Assembly (NCBI GenBank): GCA_015065395.1
Contig: SVQJ01000007.1
Location: 1-21,689, forward strand
DNA from: Oscillospiraceae bacterium
Lineage (GTDB): Bacteria > Bacillota > Clostridia > Oscillospirales > CAG-272
Length of the DNA stretch: 21,689 nt
Direction: 5' to 3'
The notes under the pieces are model-generated. The model did no database searches. It was given only the letters and a program-made list of their open reading frames with translations, and was not told where the DNA came from. Shown in pieces: positions 1-8,151 of the stretch (positions within the stretch are counted from its first letter, which is position 1; every line of letters starts with the position of its first letter). Both the position numbers and the translations under genes were made by a program.

Positions 1-45
1 TTTATTCCCGGAGATATTTTTATTTGCAGATTTGTATATGGGAGA

Positions 46-252
46 GACTGATGAGGGTTGATTTTTCCTGCATTTTCGGTTTTCAACCCTCTTCAGTCAG
101 CTACGCTGACAGCTTCCCCCGAATCTTGGGGGAAGCCTAACATAGGTCAACGCTCTGTGCGTTGACGTAGCGAAGTAGCTAAGGCTACAGTTAGCACTTG
201 CTTTACCTTCGCGAGGGGAAGCCTAACATAGGTCAACGCCCTGTGCGTTGAC
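46..252. repeat. Chain of intergenic hairpins with a 38-bp direct repeat
   Basis: No credible gene lies in positions 1-488. This stretch holds consecutive inverted repeats: 46-61/83-98 (16-bp arms, one mismatch), 96-101/105-110 (GTCAGC/GCTGAC), 112-120/128-136 (GCTTCCCCC/GGGGGAAGC) and 146-153/159-166 (GTCAACGC/GCGTTGAC). The block 129-166 recurs at 215-252 with one substitution in 38 bases, 86 bp downstream, and rebuilds the same GTCAACGC hairpin with a changed loop base. This resembles the mosaic palindromic repeats found between genes in many gut Clostridia; assignment to a named family is not possible from sequence alone. Bases 1-45 show nothing recognisable. Confidence 0.75.
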
Positions 253-273
253 AGAGCGGACACGGGTTTTATC

Positions 274-366
274 GTTCTTTCCTTGAAAGGAAAGAAGCAA
301 AGGAATTTTAAGAAAACCACGATAGCAAAAAGGCAAAAAGGAACAGAAAAGAGGCAGACACACCAA
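274..366. repeat. Dispersed repeat copy A (left end only, truncated)
   Basis: This begins with the same near-perfect 11-bp inverted repeat (GTTCTTTCCTT / AAGGAAAGAA) that opens copies C and D. It continues with the shared left arm, including AAGGAATTTTAAG, CGATAGC and AAAGGCAAAAAGG. After about 90 bp the core left arm starts (around 345-366), but the matching right arm and right end are absent, so the copy is truncated on the right. It lies downstream of the minus-strand gene ending at 489. Confidence 0.75.
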
Positions 367-408
367 AATAAGTGAGATTATTTTCCGCATTTCTCAATAT
401 TTGCATAT

Positions 409-446
409 AAAAACAAGGTTCACCGTTTCCGATGAACCTTGTTTTT
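409..446. terminator. Rho-independent terminator, probably bidirectional
   Basis: A perfect 14-bp stem (409-422 with 433-446, sequence AAAAACAAGGTTCA) encloses a 10-base loop, with A-tract and T-tract arms. It sits 43 bp beyond the stop of the minus-strand hydrolase gene (489) and probably ends the trmL / hydrolase transcript. The T-run continues on the plus strand, so it could work in both directions. Confidence 0.8.
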
Positions 447-488
447 CTTTTTTCGGGATTTTTTACAGTCCTTTTTTACTTGAAAAAA

Positions 489-1112
489 TTACTTTATAGA
501 GTAAAAAAGCTTATCGAAAGCATCCGCATAGTGGCGGGCGATGAGGCGGCTTCCTGCTTCGTTGGGGTGAACTCCGTCCTCGGACCAGCAGGTGGAGGGG
601 GCAGTGACGCAAGCGGCGGCAAAGATACCGTCCAGGGGGATATAGAGGTCGGCAAATTCACGGGCAAGCTTTCTCATAACGTCGATCTTGGGATTAAGGT
701 CCTCTCTGAACCAGTCCTTGTCCTCTGTGGGAAGAAGGAAGGGCTCGAGAATGAGGATCTTAGCGTTGGTCTTTTCCTTGACCTCGGTGAGAAGGAAGCG
801 GAGGTTCTTCTCGAAATCCTCATTGGACAGCCAGGGAACACGTGCATCTGCTCTGTGCCAGATATCGTTGATGCCGATGAGCAGAGAGAAAAAATCGGGA
901 TTCAGATCGGTGCAGTCGCGATCCCATCGCTGGGTGAGATCCCATGTTTGCTGACCGCTGATTCCGTGGTTGTAGAACTCAAACTCACATTCGGGGTGGC
1001 GGCTCTTGATAGCTTCGATAGCGTAGCGAACGTAGCCTTCGCCGAAGTCAAAGGGATTGCCGTGATCTCGGCAACCGGCGGTGATGGAATCACCCTGGAA
1101 AACTATTCTCAT
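489..1112 (-). CDS. SGNH/GDSL-family hydrolase (lipase/esterase-like)
   Basis: A 207-residue SGNH hydrolase. Visible blocks: block I GDSITAG at residues 7-13 with the presumed nucleophile Ser9, block II Gly near NHGISG (48-53), block III GIND at 80-83, and block V DGVHP at 179-183 giving Asp179 and His182. This is the full serine-esterase set, so the protein is probably an active esterase or acyl/acetyl hydrolase. No signal peptide or membrane segment is present, so it should be cytoplasmic. The substrate cannot be read; close families include acyl-CoA thioesterase/lysophospholipase-like and carbohydrate deacetylase enzymes. Its ATG overlaps the stop of the upstream trmL in an ATGA arrangement (1109-1112), indicating translational coupling in a two-gene operon. 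Confidence 0.9.
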   Translation of the reverse strand: MRIVFQGDSITAGCRDHGNPFDFGEGYVRYAIEAIKSRHPECEFEFYNHGISGQQTWDLTQRWDRDCTDLNPDFFSLLIGINDIWHRADARVPWLSNEDFEKNLRFLLTEVKEKTNAKILILEPFLLPTEDKDWFREDLNPKIDVMRKLAREFADLYIPLDGIFAAACVTAPSTCWSEDGVHPNEAGSRLIARHYADAFDKLFYSIK

Positions 1113-1618
1113 AATTTGTCTCCTTTATTCTTTGGGGCGAGAGAGCCCTCATATTTCTGCTCGGGGAATGAATGTTGGCGGAGAACCTCGTAAGCTCCCA
1201 CGGCCACGGCATTTGAAAGATTTAAGCACCGCTGGCCGTCACGCATGGGGATGCGTACGCACTTTTCGTAGTTTTCGCAAAGGAAATCTTCGGGAAGGCC
1301 CTTGGTTTCCTTCCCGAACATTATGTATACAGGCAGTGGGTACTGCACCTCTGTGTAATTCTTCGGTGCCTTTGAAGAAAAGCAGTAAAAATCGCAATCG
1401 GGATTTTTGAAAAAGAAATCCTCCAAAGAGTCGTAATAAAATATATCAAGGCTGTGCCAATAATCAAGGCCGGCACGATGGAGCTTCGTATCGTCGATCT
1501 TAAATCCCATGGGGCCCACAAGATGGAGAGCCGCACCGGTGACCGCGCAGGTACGGGCGATATTGCCTGTGTTTTGAGGTATCTCAGGCTCAACCAAAAC
1601 GATATTTACATTATTCAT
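1109..1618 (-). CDS. trmL: tRNA (cytidine(34)-2'-O)-methyltransferase, SPOUT family
   Basis: 169 residues, the usual length for TrmL (YibK/CspR). This enzyme 2'-O-methylates the wobble base of tRNA-Leu using S-adenosylmethionine. The N-terminus carries the family signature PEIPQNTGNIARTC (residues 11-24). The knotted SAM-binding C-terminus shows FGKETKGLP (101-109) and RCLNLSNAVAV (130-140). It is the first gene of the operon with the GDSL hydrolase and is divergent from secA. A ribosome site AAAGGA (complement of 1630-1635) lies 11 bases before the ATG, slightly far. The C-terminal tail of about 15 residues beyond the SPOUT fold is not informative. Confidence 0.95.
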   Translation of the reverse strand: MNNVNIVLVEPEIPQNTGNIARTCAVTGAALHLVGPMGFKIDDTKLHRAGLDYWHSLDIFYYDSLEDFFFKNPDCDFYCFSSKAPKNYTEVQYPLPVYIMFGKETKGLPEDFLCENYEKCVRIPMRDGQRCLNLSNAVAVGAYEVLRQHSFPEQKYEGSLAPKNKGDKL

Positions 1619-1644
1619 AGCTGTACCATTCCTTTATAAAAAAA

Positions 1645-1673
1645 ATTATACCAAAGTCATGTCGTTTTGTCTA
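1645..1673 (-). promoter_or_regulatory. SigA-type promoter for trmL operon
   Basis: Read on the minus strand: -35 TAGACA (1673-1668), 17-base spacer, -10 TATAAT (1650-1645) preceded by TGG as an extended -10. It lies 27 bases before the trmL start codon. Confidence 0.7.
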
Positions 1674-1701
1674 TAAAAAAATAAAAATTCACAAATTGTA
1701 A

Positions 1702-1729
1702 TTGAAAAAAAATATATATGTAGTATAAT
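1702..1729 (+). promoter_or_regulatory. SigA-type promoter for secA
   Basis: -35 TTGAAA (1702-1707), 16-base spacer, -10 TATAAT (1724-1729), about 48 bases upstream of the chosen secA start. It is divergent from the trmL promoter across an AT-rich gap. Confidence 0.7.
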
Positions 1730-1776
1730 GATATATTAAGGAAATGTTTGTGTTTGCCAAGAAAGGAACCAATCAA

Positions 1777-4518
1777 ATGGGACTTATGACAAAGATATTC
1801 GGAACCTACAGTGATCATCAGATCAAGAAGATCGTTCCGATAGTTGATAAAATAGAGGCTCTCAGCTCAAAGTACAAGGCGATGAGCGATAGTGATATGA
1901 GAGCCATGACGGATAAATTCCGTGAGGAATTAAGGGGTGGAAAAACTCTTGACGATATCCTTCCCGAGGCTTATGCATTGGTGCGCGAGGCGGCGGACAG
2001 AGTGCTCGGAAAGCGTCCCTTCAGAGTTCAGCTAATGTGCGGAATCCTTCTCCATCAGGGAAGGATTGCGGAGATGAAAACAGGTGAAGGTAAGACCCTT
2101 GTTGCGGTTCTCCCCTCATATCTCAATGCTCTTGAGGGCAAGGGCGTTCACGTTGTAACGGTTAACGAATACCTTGCAAAGATGGGTCAGGAGGAAATGG
2201 GAAGGATCCATGAATTCCTCGGTCTTTCTACGGGACTTATAGTCCATGATCAGACTAAGGAAGAAAAGCAGGCTGCTTACAACTGCGATATTACCTACGG
2301 AACGAACAATGAGTTCGGCTTCGATTATCTGCGCGATAATATGGTAACATACAAGGAAAATCTTGCTCAGCGCGGACATAATTTTGCCATAGTGGACGAG
2401 GTGGACTCTATCCTTATAGACGAGGCGAGAACCCCTCTTATCATTTCCGGTCACGGAAAGAAGACCGATGAGCTTTACGTGAGATGTGAGAGCCTTGTGC
2501 GTACAATGAGCCGCTTTGTTATCAAGGAGCTTGATGCAAAGGTTGAGCATGATAATATTGAGCAGGACTATATCGTGGATGAAAAGGCTCGCTCATGTAC
2601 TCTTACCGCCAACGGTATCAAAAAGTCTGAGGAATTCTTCGGCATCGAAAATCTTTCCGATCCTGAGAATGCTTCTATCTCTCATCATATCTACCAGGCT
2701 ATCCGCGCCCACGGTATTATGAAGAGAGATACGGACTATGTTATCAAGGACAACGAGGTCCTTATCGTTGACAGCTTTACAGGCCGTATCATGCCCGGAC
2801 GCCGCTATTCCGACGGACTTCATCAGGCGATAGAGGCAAAAGAGGGCGTTGAGATCCAGAGAGAAAACCGCACTATTGCTACCATTACCTTCCAGAATTA
2901 TTTTCGTCTTTATTCAAAGCTTTCCGGCATGACGGGTACCGCTCTTTCCGAGGAGGAGGAGTTCAGAGAAATATATAATCTGGACGTTGTTGAGGTGCCC
3001 ACAAACAAGCCCATGATCCGCGAGGATCACAGCGACGTGGTATATACCACCGTTGCCGGCAAGGAGAAAGCGATCATTGCTCAGATCAAGGAGTGCCACG
3101 AAAAGGGTCAGCCTGTGCTTGTAGGTACTGTTTCCGTTGAAAAATCCGAGGCTCTTTCCAAAAAGCTCCGTGCCGCAGGTATTCCTCATAACGTGCTGAA
3201 TGCAAAATTCCATGAAAAAGAGGCGGAGATCGTAGCTCAGGCAGGTAAATTCGGTGCTGTTACCATTTCTACCAATATGGCAGGACGAGGAACGGACATC
3301 CTCCTCGGCGGTAACGCAGAGTTTCTTGCAAAGGTGCAGATGAGAAAAGAAGGCTATGAGGAAGAGATGATAATGCTTGCAACAGGCTCTTCCCAGTCTG
3401 TTTCCGAGGAGGTATTTGCCGCTCGGGATCATTTCAAGGAGCTTTATAACAAATATCAGGAGGAGATCCGCCCCGAGGCAGAAAAGGTCTGCGCTGCAGG
3501 AGGCCTCTTCGTTATCGGAACCGAACGCCACGATGCGCGCCGTATAGATAACCAGCTCCGCGGTCGAAGCGGCCGTCAGGGCGACCCGGGTGAGTCCCGT
3601 TTCTATCTTTCCATGCAGGATGACCTTATGCGCCTCTTCGGAAGCGACAGGATCCTTGCATTGGTCCAGAGAATGGGTATCACTGAGGATACTCCCATCG
3701 ATGCTCGTATTCTTTCAAACTCCATCGAGAGCGCGCAGAAGCGTCTTGAGGATCAGAACTTCCAGAGAAGAAAGAACGTCCTTGCCTACGATGACGTTAT
3801 GAATCAGCAGAGAACTGTTATTTACAAGCAGCGTCAGGAGGTTCTTGAGGGCGGCTCCCTTCGTGATAAGATGATCTCCATGATCAACTCTACCCTTGAT
3901 GATGCGGTCATGGCATATCTCCACGAGGAGGATATGGCTATGTGGGACGTTGACGGGCTCAGATCAAAATATATGGGTCTTTTGTGCCGTGCCGATGATT
4001 TCACCTCCCTTGGCACCAATGCTTCCGAGGAAAGAGAAAACATCAGGAAAACGCTTACAGACAGAGCTATGGCTCTTTATAACGATAAGGAGCAAAACCT
4101 TTTCGGAGAAGAGGATTTCCGCGAGGTTGAAAGAGTTGTTCTTCTTCGCAACGTTGACCAAAAATGGATGGATCATCTGGAGGCTATGGACGGTCTTATG
4201 GAATCCATAGGACTTCAGGCTTATGCACAGCGCAATCCCATAAGCGAATACCGTATCGTGGGAAGCGATCTCTTTGATGAGATGGTAACCATGATCCGCG
4301 ATGATACCGTGAGAATGCTCCTTTCCGTTATGCCTCGCCCCCAGACGATGCAGCGTGAGCAGGTGGCAAAGCCGGTGAGCACGTCCAATGACGGAACCCT
4401 CAAGAAAAAGCCTGTTGTTAAAAAGGCATCCGAAAAGGTGGGAAGAAATGATCCCTGCCCCTGCGGAAGCGGTAAGAAATATAAAAAGTGCTGCGGCGCG
4501 GGAAACACGGATGAATAA
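1777..4518 (+). CDS. secA: Protein translocase ATPase subunit SecA
   Basis: The motor ATPase of the Sec pathway, driving preproteins through SecYEG at the membrane. I chose the ATG at 1777 (913 aa) over the in-frame ATG at 1744 because AAAGGA (1762-1767) lies 9 bases before it and the family N-terminus begins near MGLMTKIFG. Visible motifs: Walker A GEGKT (103-107), VDEVDSILIDEARTPL in NBD1, SGMTGTA at the preprotein cross-linking region, NMAGRGTDILLGG and RGRSGRQGDPG in NBD2, and MDHLEAMDGL in the helical scaffold. The C-terminal SEC-C zinc ligands are Cys894, Cys896, Cys905 and Cys906, the tail that binds SecB or ribosomes in other species. It is longer than the roughly 840 residues of Bacillus SecA. 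The stop overlaps the next gene's start region. Confidence 0.98.
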   Translation: MGLMTKIFGTYSDHQIKKIVPIVDKIEALSSKYKAMSDSDMRAMTDKFREELRGGKTLDDILPEAYALVREAADRVLGKRPFRVQLMCGILLHQGRIAEMKTGEGKTLVAVLPSYLNALEGKGVHVVTVNEYLAKMGQEEMGRIHEFLGLSTGLIVHDQTKEEKQAAYNCDITYGTNNEFGFDYLRDNMVTYKENLAQRGHNFAIVDEVDSILIDEARTPLIISGHGKKTDELYVRCESLVRTMSRFVIKELDAKVEHDNIEQDYIVDEKARSCTLTANGIKKSEEFFGIENLSDPENASISHHIYQAIRAHGIMKRDTDYVIKDNEVLIVDSFTGRIMPGRRYSDGLHQAIEAKEGVEIQRENRTIATITFQNYFRLYSKLSGMTGTALSEEEEFREIYNLDVVEVPTNKPMIREDHSDVVYTTVAGKEKAIIAQIKECHEKGQPVLVGTVSVEKSEALSKKLRAAGIPHNVLNAKFHEKEAEIVAQAGKFGAVTISTNMAGRGTDILLGGNAEFLAKVQMRKEGYEEEMIMLATGSSQSVSEEVFAARDHFKELYNKYQEEIRPEAEKVCAAGGLFVIGTERHDARRIDNQLRGRSGRQGDPGESRFYLSMQDDLMRLFGSDRILALVQRMGITEDTPIDARILSNSIESAQKRLEDQNFQRRKNVLAYDDVMNQQRTVIYKQRQEVLEGGSLRDKMISMINSTLDDAVMAYLHEEDMAMWDVDGLRSKYMGLLCRADDFTSLGTNASEERENIRKTLTDRAMALYNDKEQNLFGEEDFREVERVVLLRNVDQKWMDHLEAMDGLMESIGLQAYAQRNPISEYRIVGSDLFDEMVTMIRDDTVRMLLSVMPRPQTMQREQVAKPVSTSNDGTLKKKPVVKKASEKVGRNDPCPCGSGKKYKKCCGAGNTDE

Positions 4519-5989
4519 TGCTATGAAAATTAAAAAAGATAAGCTTTCACTTTGGAAGATCGCCCTTGGTGCGATCTTCCTCTTTAACCCCACTATCAAT
4601 ATAGTGGATCCCCTTCCTGATTTTATAGGATATCTTTTCATAATATCAGGAATCAGCGCCCTTGCGTATCTGAACGATGATTGCCTGGCGGCGAAGAAAA
4701 GCTTTGTATATCTGACGGTGCTGTCCGTTGCAAAGCTGCTTATGTGCTTTTTGCTTCCCTTTATCATGGATGATACCATGGGCACCTTGTTTGCCTTTTC
4801 ATTTGCTGTGGCTGAGGGAGTGTTCTTTATCGGCGGCGTTTACCGCCTTTTTGAAGGGATCGCTTCCCTGGGAATGCGCTACGGAAACGAAAACGTTTTC
4901 TATATGCCGCTGAAAAAGAGAAAGGCAAAGAAGATCGCCGCCATCTCTCAAAGGCTTTCCTCGATGAATGATGCAGAAAAGAGCATGGCTCAAAAGAAGA
5001 TCTCAAGGCTTGAAAAGCGCAAAGGTGTAAATTCTCTCAGAAATTTCACCGTGGCAGCTTTCCTTGTGAGGGCGGCCGGAGGCGTGATCCCCACGCTCCC
5101 CTCCCTTTCCATGACAAATATAACCGAGTTTTATGCTGACGGCATCAACTGGAGAAATTATACCGCACCGCTCTATATTTTTGTGTGGATAGTGGGATTT
5201 GCCGTTTGTATTCCCTGGCTTGTGAAATTCTCCGGCTACATAAAAAGCGTTGCAAGAGAAGATGAGCTTTGCGAAAAAATATATGAGCGATACAGCACAG
5301 AGGTCCTTTCAGATCCCCTTCGCCTTACTGCAGACAGAATGAAGAATACCTTTATTCTTATACTTGTCGGCTTGGCGCTTCTGGTATATATGCCGGTGGA
5401 CGGGATCAATATTTTCCCCGGATTTATTTCTGCAAGCTTGTTTTTTGCCGCATTTGCTTTTATGTATCGGGAAAATGCCGTCCTTTCCGTTGCTGGAGCG
5501 GCAAGCTCATTCGGATATGGGGTGCTTTCGGTCATCGGAACGTATCTTCAGGCTGATTATGCCAAGGACTATGTAAGAAGCGAGAACGACAGCCTTTATA
5601 AGGCGGTAACACACGGTGTGATAAGAGCTGTGGAAAAGTTTGAGAATATGCAGATCTATGCGTGGATCGAGGGCGGTCTTCTCCTTGTAACGGGAGTTTT
5701 GCTTGCGGTTCTCGTCTTTGCAAGCATAAACCGACACATTGATATGATCCCAAAAAGGGCAGACGGTAAGAGCCCCGATAAGAAAAAAATTTTGGCTTGT
5801 CTTATTCCGGTTCTTGTACTCGGTATCATCGTCCTTCTTGCAAACTGTGTCCTTCTCACAGCTATGAAATATCTGACAGAGGCGTGGATCATCAATGCTA
5901 TCCTTGTTATAGCACTGTTCTGCGTGGCTCTCAGAGCATACTACAGCCTTTCTGATTCGGTTTACGAAAGGCTGAGGAGAAAATATTAA
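4511..5989 (+). CDS. Polytopic membrane protein of unknown function
   Basis: 492 residues from the ATG at 4511, which overlaps the last 8 bases of secA; an ATG at 4523 is an alternative. A longer in-frame extension to 4388 only reads through secA and is not used. About ten hydrophobic segments are visible, the first pair flanking VDPLPDFIGYLF (about residues 32-43). A long charged cytoplasmic stretch follows at about 125-180 (many Lys/Arg, MAQKKISRLEKRKG). The last segments end in a basic tail. I do not recognise the family and see no catalytic motif. Overlap with secA suggests co-transcription and coupling, but a role in secretion is inference only. Confidence 0.85.
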   Translation: MNNAMKIKKDKLSLWKIALGAIFLFNPTINIVDPLPDFIGYLFIISGISALAYLNDDCLAAKKSFVYLTVLSVAKLLMCFLLPFIMDDTMGTLFAFSFAVAEGVFFIGGVYRLFEGIASLGMRYGNENVFYMPLKKRKAKKIAAISQRLSSMNDAEKSMAQKKISRLEKRKGVNSLRNFTVAAFLVRAAGGVIPTLPSLSMTNITEFYADGINWRNYTAPLYIFVWIVGFAVCIPWLVKFSGYIKSVAREDELCEKIYERYSTEVLSDPLRLTADRMKNTFILILVGLALLVYMPVDGINIFPGFISASLFFAAFAFMYRENAVLSVAGAASSFGYGVLSVIGTYLQADYAKDYVRSENDSLYKAVTHGVIRAVEKFENMQIYAWIEGGLLLVTGVLLAVLVFASINRHIDMIPKRADGKSPDKKKILACLIPVLVLGIIVLLANCVLLTAMKYLTEAWIINAILVIALFCVALRAYYSLSDSVYERLRRKY

Positions 5990-6000
5990 AATATTTATAA

Positions 6001-6203
6001 GGGCTTGTTTGCCAGCAAAGGAGCTTTAATAAGGCGAAGGCAGAGAAAAGGCAAAAAGGTCCTAAAAAGAAGAAAGTACACAAAATGAGCCGGTTCATTT
6101 TTGTGTACTTTCTTCTTTTTTGTTATTATGGTACCTTTTGCCTTGCAAATCTTGGCAAAATCCGTTCTTAAAATTTTTTGCAGACCTTTTTTAAAAAAGC
6201 GGC
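6001..6203. repeat. Dispersed repeat copy B (degenerate left end)
   Basis: This lies between the convergent genes ending at 5989 and 6233. It shares AGAAAAGGCAAAAAGG on the left, and CCTTTTGCCTTGCAA and TTCTTAAAATTTTTTGCAG on the right, with copies C, D and E. It ends in CTTTTTTAAAAAAGC, the counterpart of the right-end hairpin of copy D. The opening GTTCTTTCC inverted repeat is decayed. The central palindrome is listed separately. The minus-strand ORF across 5995-6228 is a by-product of the repeat. Confidence 0.8.
6064..6120. terminator. Core palindrome of repeat B, likely bidirectional terminator
   Basis: An 18-bp perfect stem (6064-6081 with 6103-6120) is extended inward by AAAATGA/TCATTTT (6082-6088 with 6095-6101) and closed by a 6-base loop. 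A-tract and T-tract flanks make it a terminator in both directions. It serves the secA-side gene (+) and queA (-). Confidence 0.75.
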
Positions 6204-6232
6204 AGTTTCTCTTCAACCATATACGCACATGA

Positions 6233-7336
6233 TCATAAGATCATCATGCTGTCTCCGAAGCTGAAAAAGCGGTATTCCATTTCAACGGCGGTTTTATATT
6301 CATCGAGCATTCTTTCCCTGCCGGCAAATGCGCTGACCAGCATAAGCAGGGTGCTTTCGGGGAGGTGGAAGTTTGTTATAAGGCAATCAACTATCTTGAA
6401 TTTATAGCCGGGGTAGATAAAAATTCCCGTATCGGCGGAGCAGGGATTAAGAAATCCGTTTTCATCTGCGGCACTTTCCAGAGTTCTTGCGGATGTAGTT
6501 CCCACGGCGATAACTCTACCGCCGTTTGCCCTTCTGCGGTTTATTTCCTCAGCTGCTTGCTTTGTCACTCTGATATATTCAGAGTGCATTTCATGGTCCT
6601 CAAGTCTTTCTTCCTTGACGGGTCGGAAGGTTCCGAGGCCCACGTGAAGGAGAACGGGAACTATGGCGGCACCCTTCTCCTTTATTTTTTCAAGAAGCTC
6701 GGGGGTGAAGTGCAGGCCGGCAGTGGGAGCGGCAGAGCTGCCCTCTTCTCTTGAATAAACGGTCTGATATCTTTCCTGGTTTTCAAGCTTTTCCGTGATA
6801 TAGGGTGGGAGGGGCATGGTTCCCAGCTCGTGGAGTGCTTCATAGACTGTGGAAAAGCTGTTTTGGTTAGGGCGCATTTTTACAACGCGCATTCCGCCCT
6901 CGATAATGTCGAGCACCTCTGCTGTCAAAAGATCATCACCGAAGGATATCATGTCTCCGATTCGTGCTCTTTTTCCGGGGCCTGCCAGCGTTTCCCAAAC
7001 ATCGTTTTCTCTCTGCTTAAGAAGAAGAAGCTCAACAGGTGCTGTGCTGTCCACGGGGACTCTTATGCCCTCAGGGGTCATTTTCTCTTTTCTGCGTCCT
7101 ATGATACGTGCGGGGATAACTCTCGTATCATTGATAACAAGCACGTCGCAAGGCTTTATATAATCAAGGATATCTCTGAAGATCTTGTGTTCGGTGGTGC
7201 CTCCTTTTCTGTCTATGACCATGAGACGGGAGGAATCGCGGGGCTCTATGGGAGTCTGGGCTATCCTTTCCTCCGGAAGATCGTAATGGAAGTCCTTAAG
7301 GGTCAGTTCTGTTTTGGGAAGTTCGTTTTTTATCAT
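6233..7336 (-). CDS. queA: S-adenosylmethionine:tRNA ribosyltransferase-isomerase
   Basis: 367 residues, close to the usual 340-360. QueA transfers and isomerises the ribosyl group of SAM onto 7-aminomethyl-7-deazaguanine at tRNA position 34, giving epoxyqueuosine. Family signatures: FHYDLPEERIAQ (17-28), PRDSSRLMV, VLVINDTRVIPARIIG, the conserved PTAGLHFTPELL, HVGLGTFRPVKEE and TTSARTLES, and a C-terminal TNFHLPESTLLMLVSAFAG. It is the second gene of a minus-strand operon, 15 bases downstream of the yfcE-like gene, with AAGGA about 10 bases before the ATG. No other queuosine gene and no preQ1 riboswitch is visible in the window. Confidence 0.97.
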   Translation of the reverse strand: MIKNELPKTELTLKDFHYDLPEERIAQTPIEPRDSSRLMVIDRKGGTTEHKIFRDILDYIKPCDVLVINDTRVIPARIIGRRKEKMTPEGIRVPVDSTAPVELLLLKQRENDVWETLAGPGKRARIGDMISFGDDLLTAEVLDIIEGGMRVVKMRPNQNSFSTVYEALHELGTMPLPPYITEKLENQERYQTVYSREEGSSAAPTAGLHFTPELLEKIKEKGAAIVPVLLHVGLGTFRPVKEERLEDHEMHSEYIRVTKQAAEEINRRRANGGRVIAVGTTSARTLESAADENGFLNPCSADTGIFIYPGYKFKIVDCLITNFHLPESTLLMLVSAFAGRERMLDEYKTAVEMEYRFFSFGDSMMIL

Positions 7337-7351
7337 GATAAGCGTTCCTTT

Positions 7352-7825
7352 TTATAATTTAGCGTGTGAGGTGCACACCGCAGCGTTTTCAATATATATA
7401 ATACCGTATTCACCGTTTCTGACGCTGCCGGGATTGAAAAGTCTCACTTCGTCAAAAACGCTTTCCAAGGCAATGTGGGTGTGTCCGTAGAGGCAAAGCT
7501 GTGCCTCCTTTTCCTGCGCACGGTACAAAAGATTCATAAGTGTGGATTTTGCATGGTATTTATGACCGTGAGTGCAGAATATGCGCGTTTGGCCGATATC
7601 CACGGTCTGCTCATCGAGGTAGGTGTTGGCTCCGTATGCAGAGACAAGATCGCAGTTTCCTTTCACCCCGACACAGGCTATAGTCTTTTTCTCTTCAAAA
7701 AGTGTATCCGCATCGTAAAGCCCGTCTCCCAGGAAAATGATCATATCGGAATCCGGGTGGAGATCTGCGGCTTTTTTCATTTTGTGATATGCTCCGTGGG
7801 AATCGGAGAATACGAGTATCTTCAT
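7352..7825 (-). CDS. YfcE/MJ0936-type metallophosphoesterase
   Basis: 157 residues with the calcineurin-like phosphoesterase motif series for two metals: FSDSHG (Asp8, His10), GDG (Asp34), GNCD (Asn57), THGHK (His86, His88) and GHTH (His115, His117). This matches the small YfcE/MJ0936 subfamily, whose members hydrolyse phosphodiesters in vitro with divalent metals; the physiological substrate is unknown. Cytoplasmic, no signal peptide. It is the promoter-proximal gene of the operon with queA and is divergent from the small-protein cassette beginning at 7915. Confidence 0.92.
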   Translation of the reverse strand: MKILVFSDSHGAYHKMKKAADLHPDSDMIIFLGDGLYDADTLFEEKKTIACVGVKGNCDLVSAYGANTYLDEQTVDIGQTRIFCTHGHKYHAKSTLMNLLYRAQEKEAQLCLYGHTHIALESVFDEVRLFNPGSVRNGEYGIIYIENAAVCTSHAKL

Positions 7826-7836
7826 TGCAAAAACCT

Positions 7837-7865
7837 TTCACTGTTTTTTTGTGGCGGAATATACT
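7837..7865 (+). promoter_or_regulatory. Possible SigA promoter for the small-protein cassette
   Basis: TTCACT (7837-7842), 17-base spacer, TATACT (7860-7865), 49 bases before the start at 7915. The -35 match is only 4 of 6, so this is tentative. Confidence 0.4.
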
Positions 7866-7914
7866 GATAGCAAAGCCCCTTTGTTCGGGCGAAAACATAT
7901 CAATCGGAGGATAT

Positions 7915-8139
7915 ATGAAACTTGATAAAAAAACTCTTTCCATGCTCACTTCGCTCCCCGATGACAGCTTATGGAAAATAATATGCGCTATAGCGTCCTC
8001 ATCAGGCTTTGATCTTTCCAATGTTCACCCGAAAGAGGATGATCTTACAAAGCTGCGCACAGCTCTCCAAAGCATGACGGACAGCGATATAAGCCGAGCG
8101 ACGGAGATATTGCAGTCCATGAAAAAGCAGGGAAAATGA
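7915..8139 (+). CDS. Small conserved protein, unknown function (74 aa)
   Basis: The start at 7915 is set by GGAGG (7906-7910), 4 bases upstream; the in-frame ATG at 7789 would run back through the intergenic region and is rejected. The soluble, helical-looking 74-residue protein has recognisable segments LPDDSLWKII (14-23), DDLTKLRTAL (42-51) and TDSDISRATEIL (55-66). I have an impression of similar small proteins in Clostridia but no named function. It opens a three-gene cassette, 12 bases before the next gene. Confidence 0.75.
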   Translation: MKLDKKTLSMLTSLPDDSLWKIICAIASSSGFDLSNVHPKEDDLTKLRTALQSMTDSDISRATEILQSMKKQGK

Positions 8140-8151
8140 TCGGCGGTGGAT

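Noticed and set aside
129..252. Two-unit CRISPR-like arrangement
   Set aside because: Only two copies, the repeats are longer and differ in the loop, the neighbouring sequence is other hairpins, and no cas genes are present.
432..1193. Plus-strand ORF of 253 aa
   Set aside because: It is antisense to the well-supported GDSL hydrolase and begins inside a terminator.
3964..4785. Minus-strand ORF of 273 aa across the secA/membrane protein junction
   Set aside because: It is antisense to two real genes and shows no domain.
5995..6228. Minus-strand ORF of 77 aa, with similar ORFs at 14478-14762 and 18183-18371
   Set aside because: Their translations share the same string (around LLKVPLVLSFQGKN in two of them) because they read the same dispersed repeat; they lack ribosome sites and span the palindromes, so they are artefacts of the repeat.
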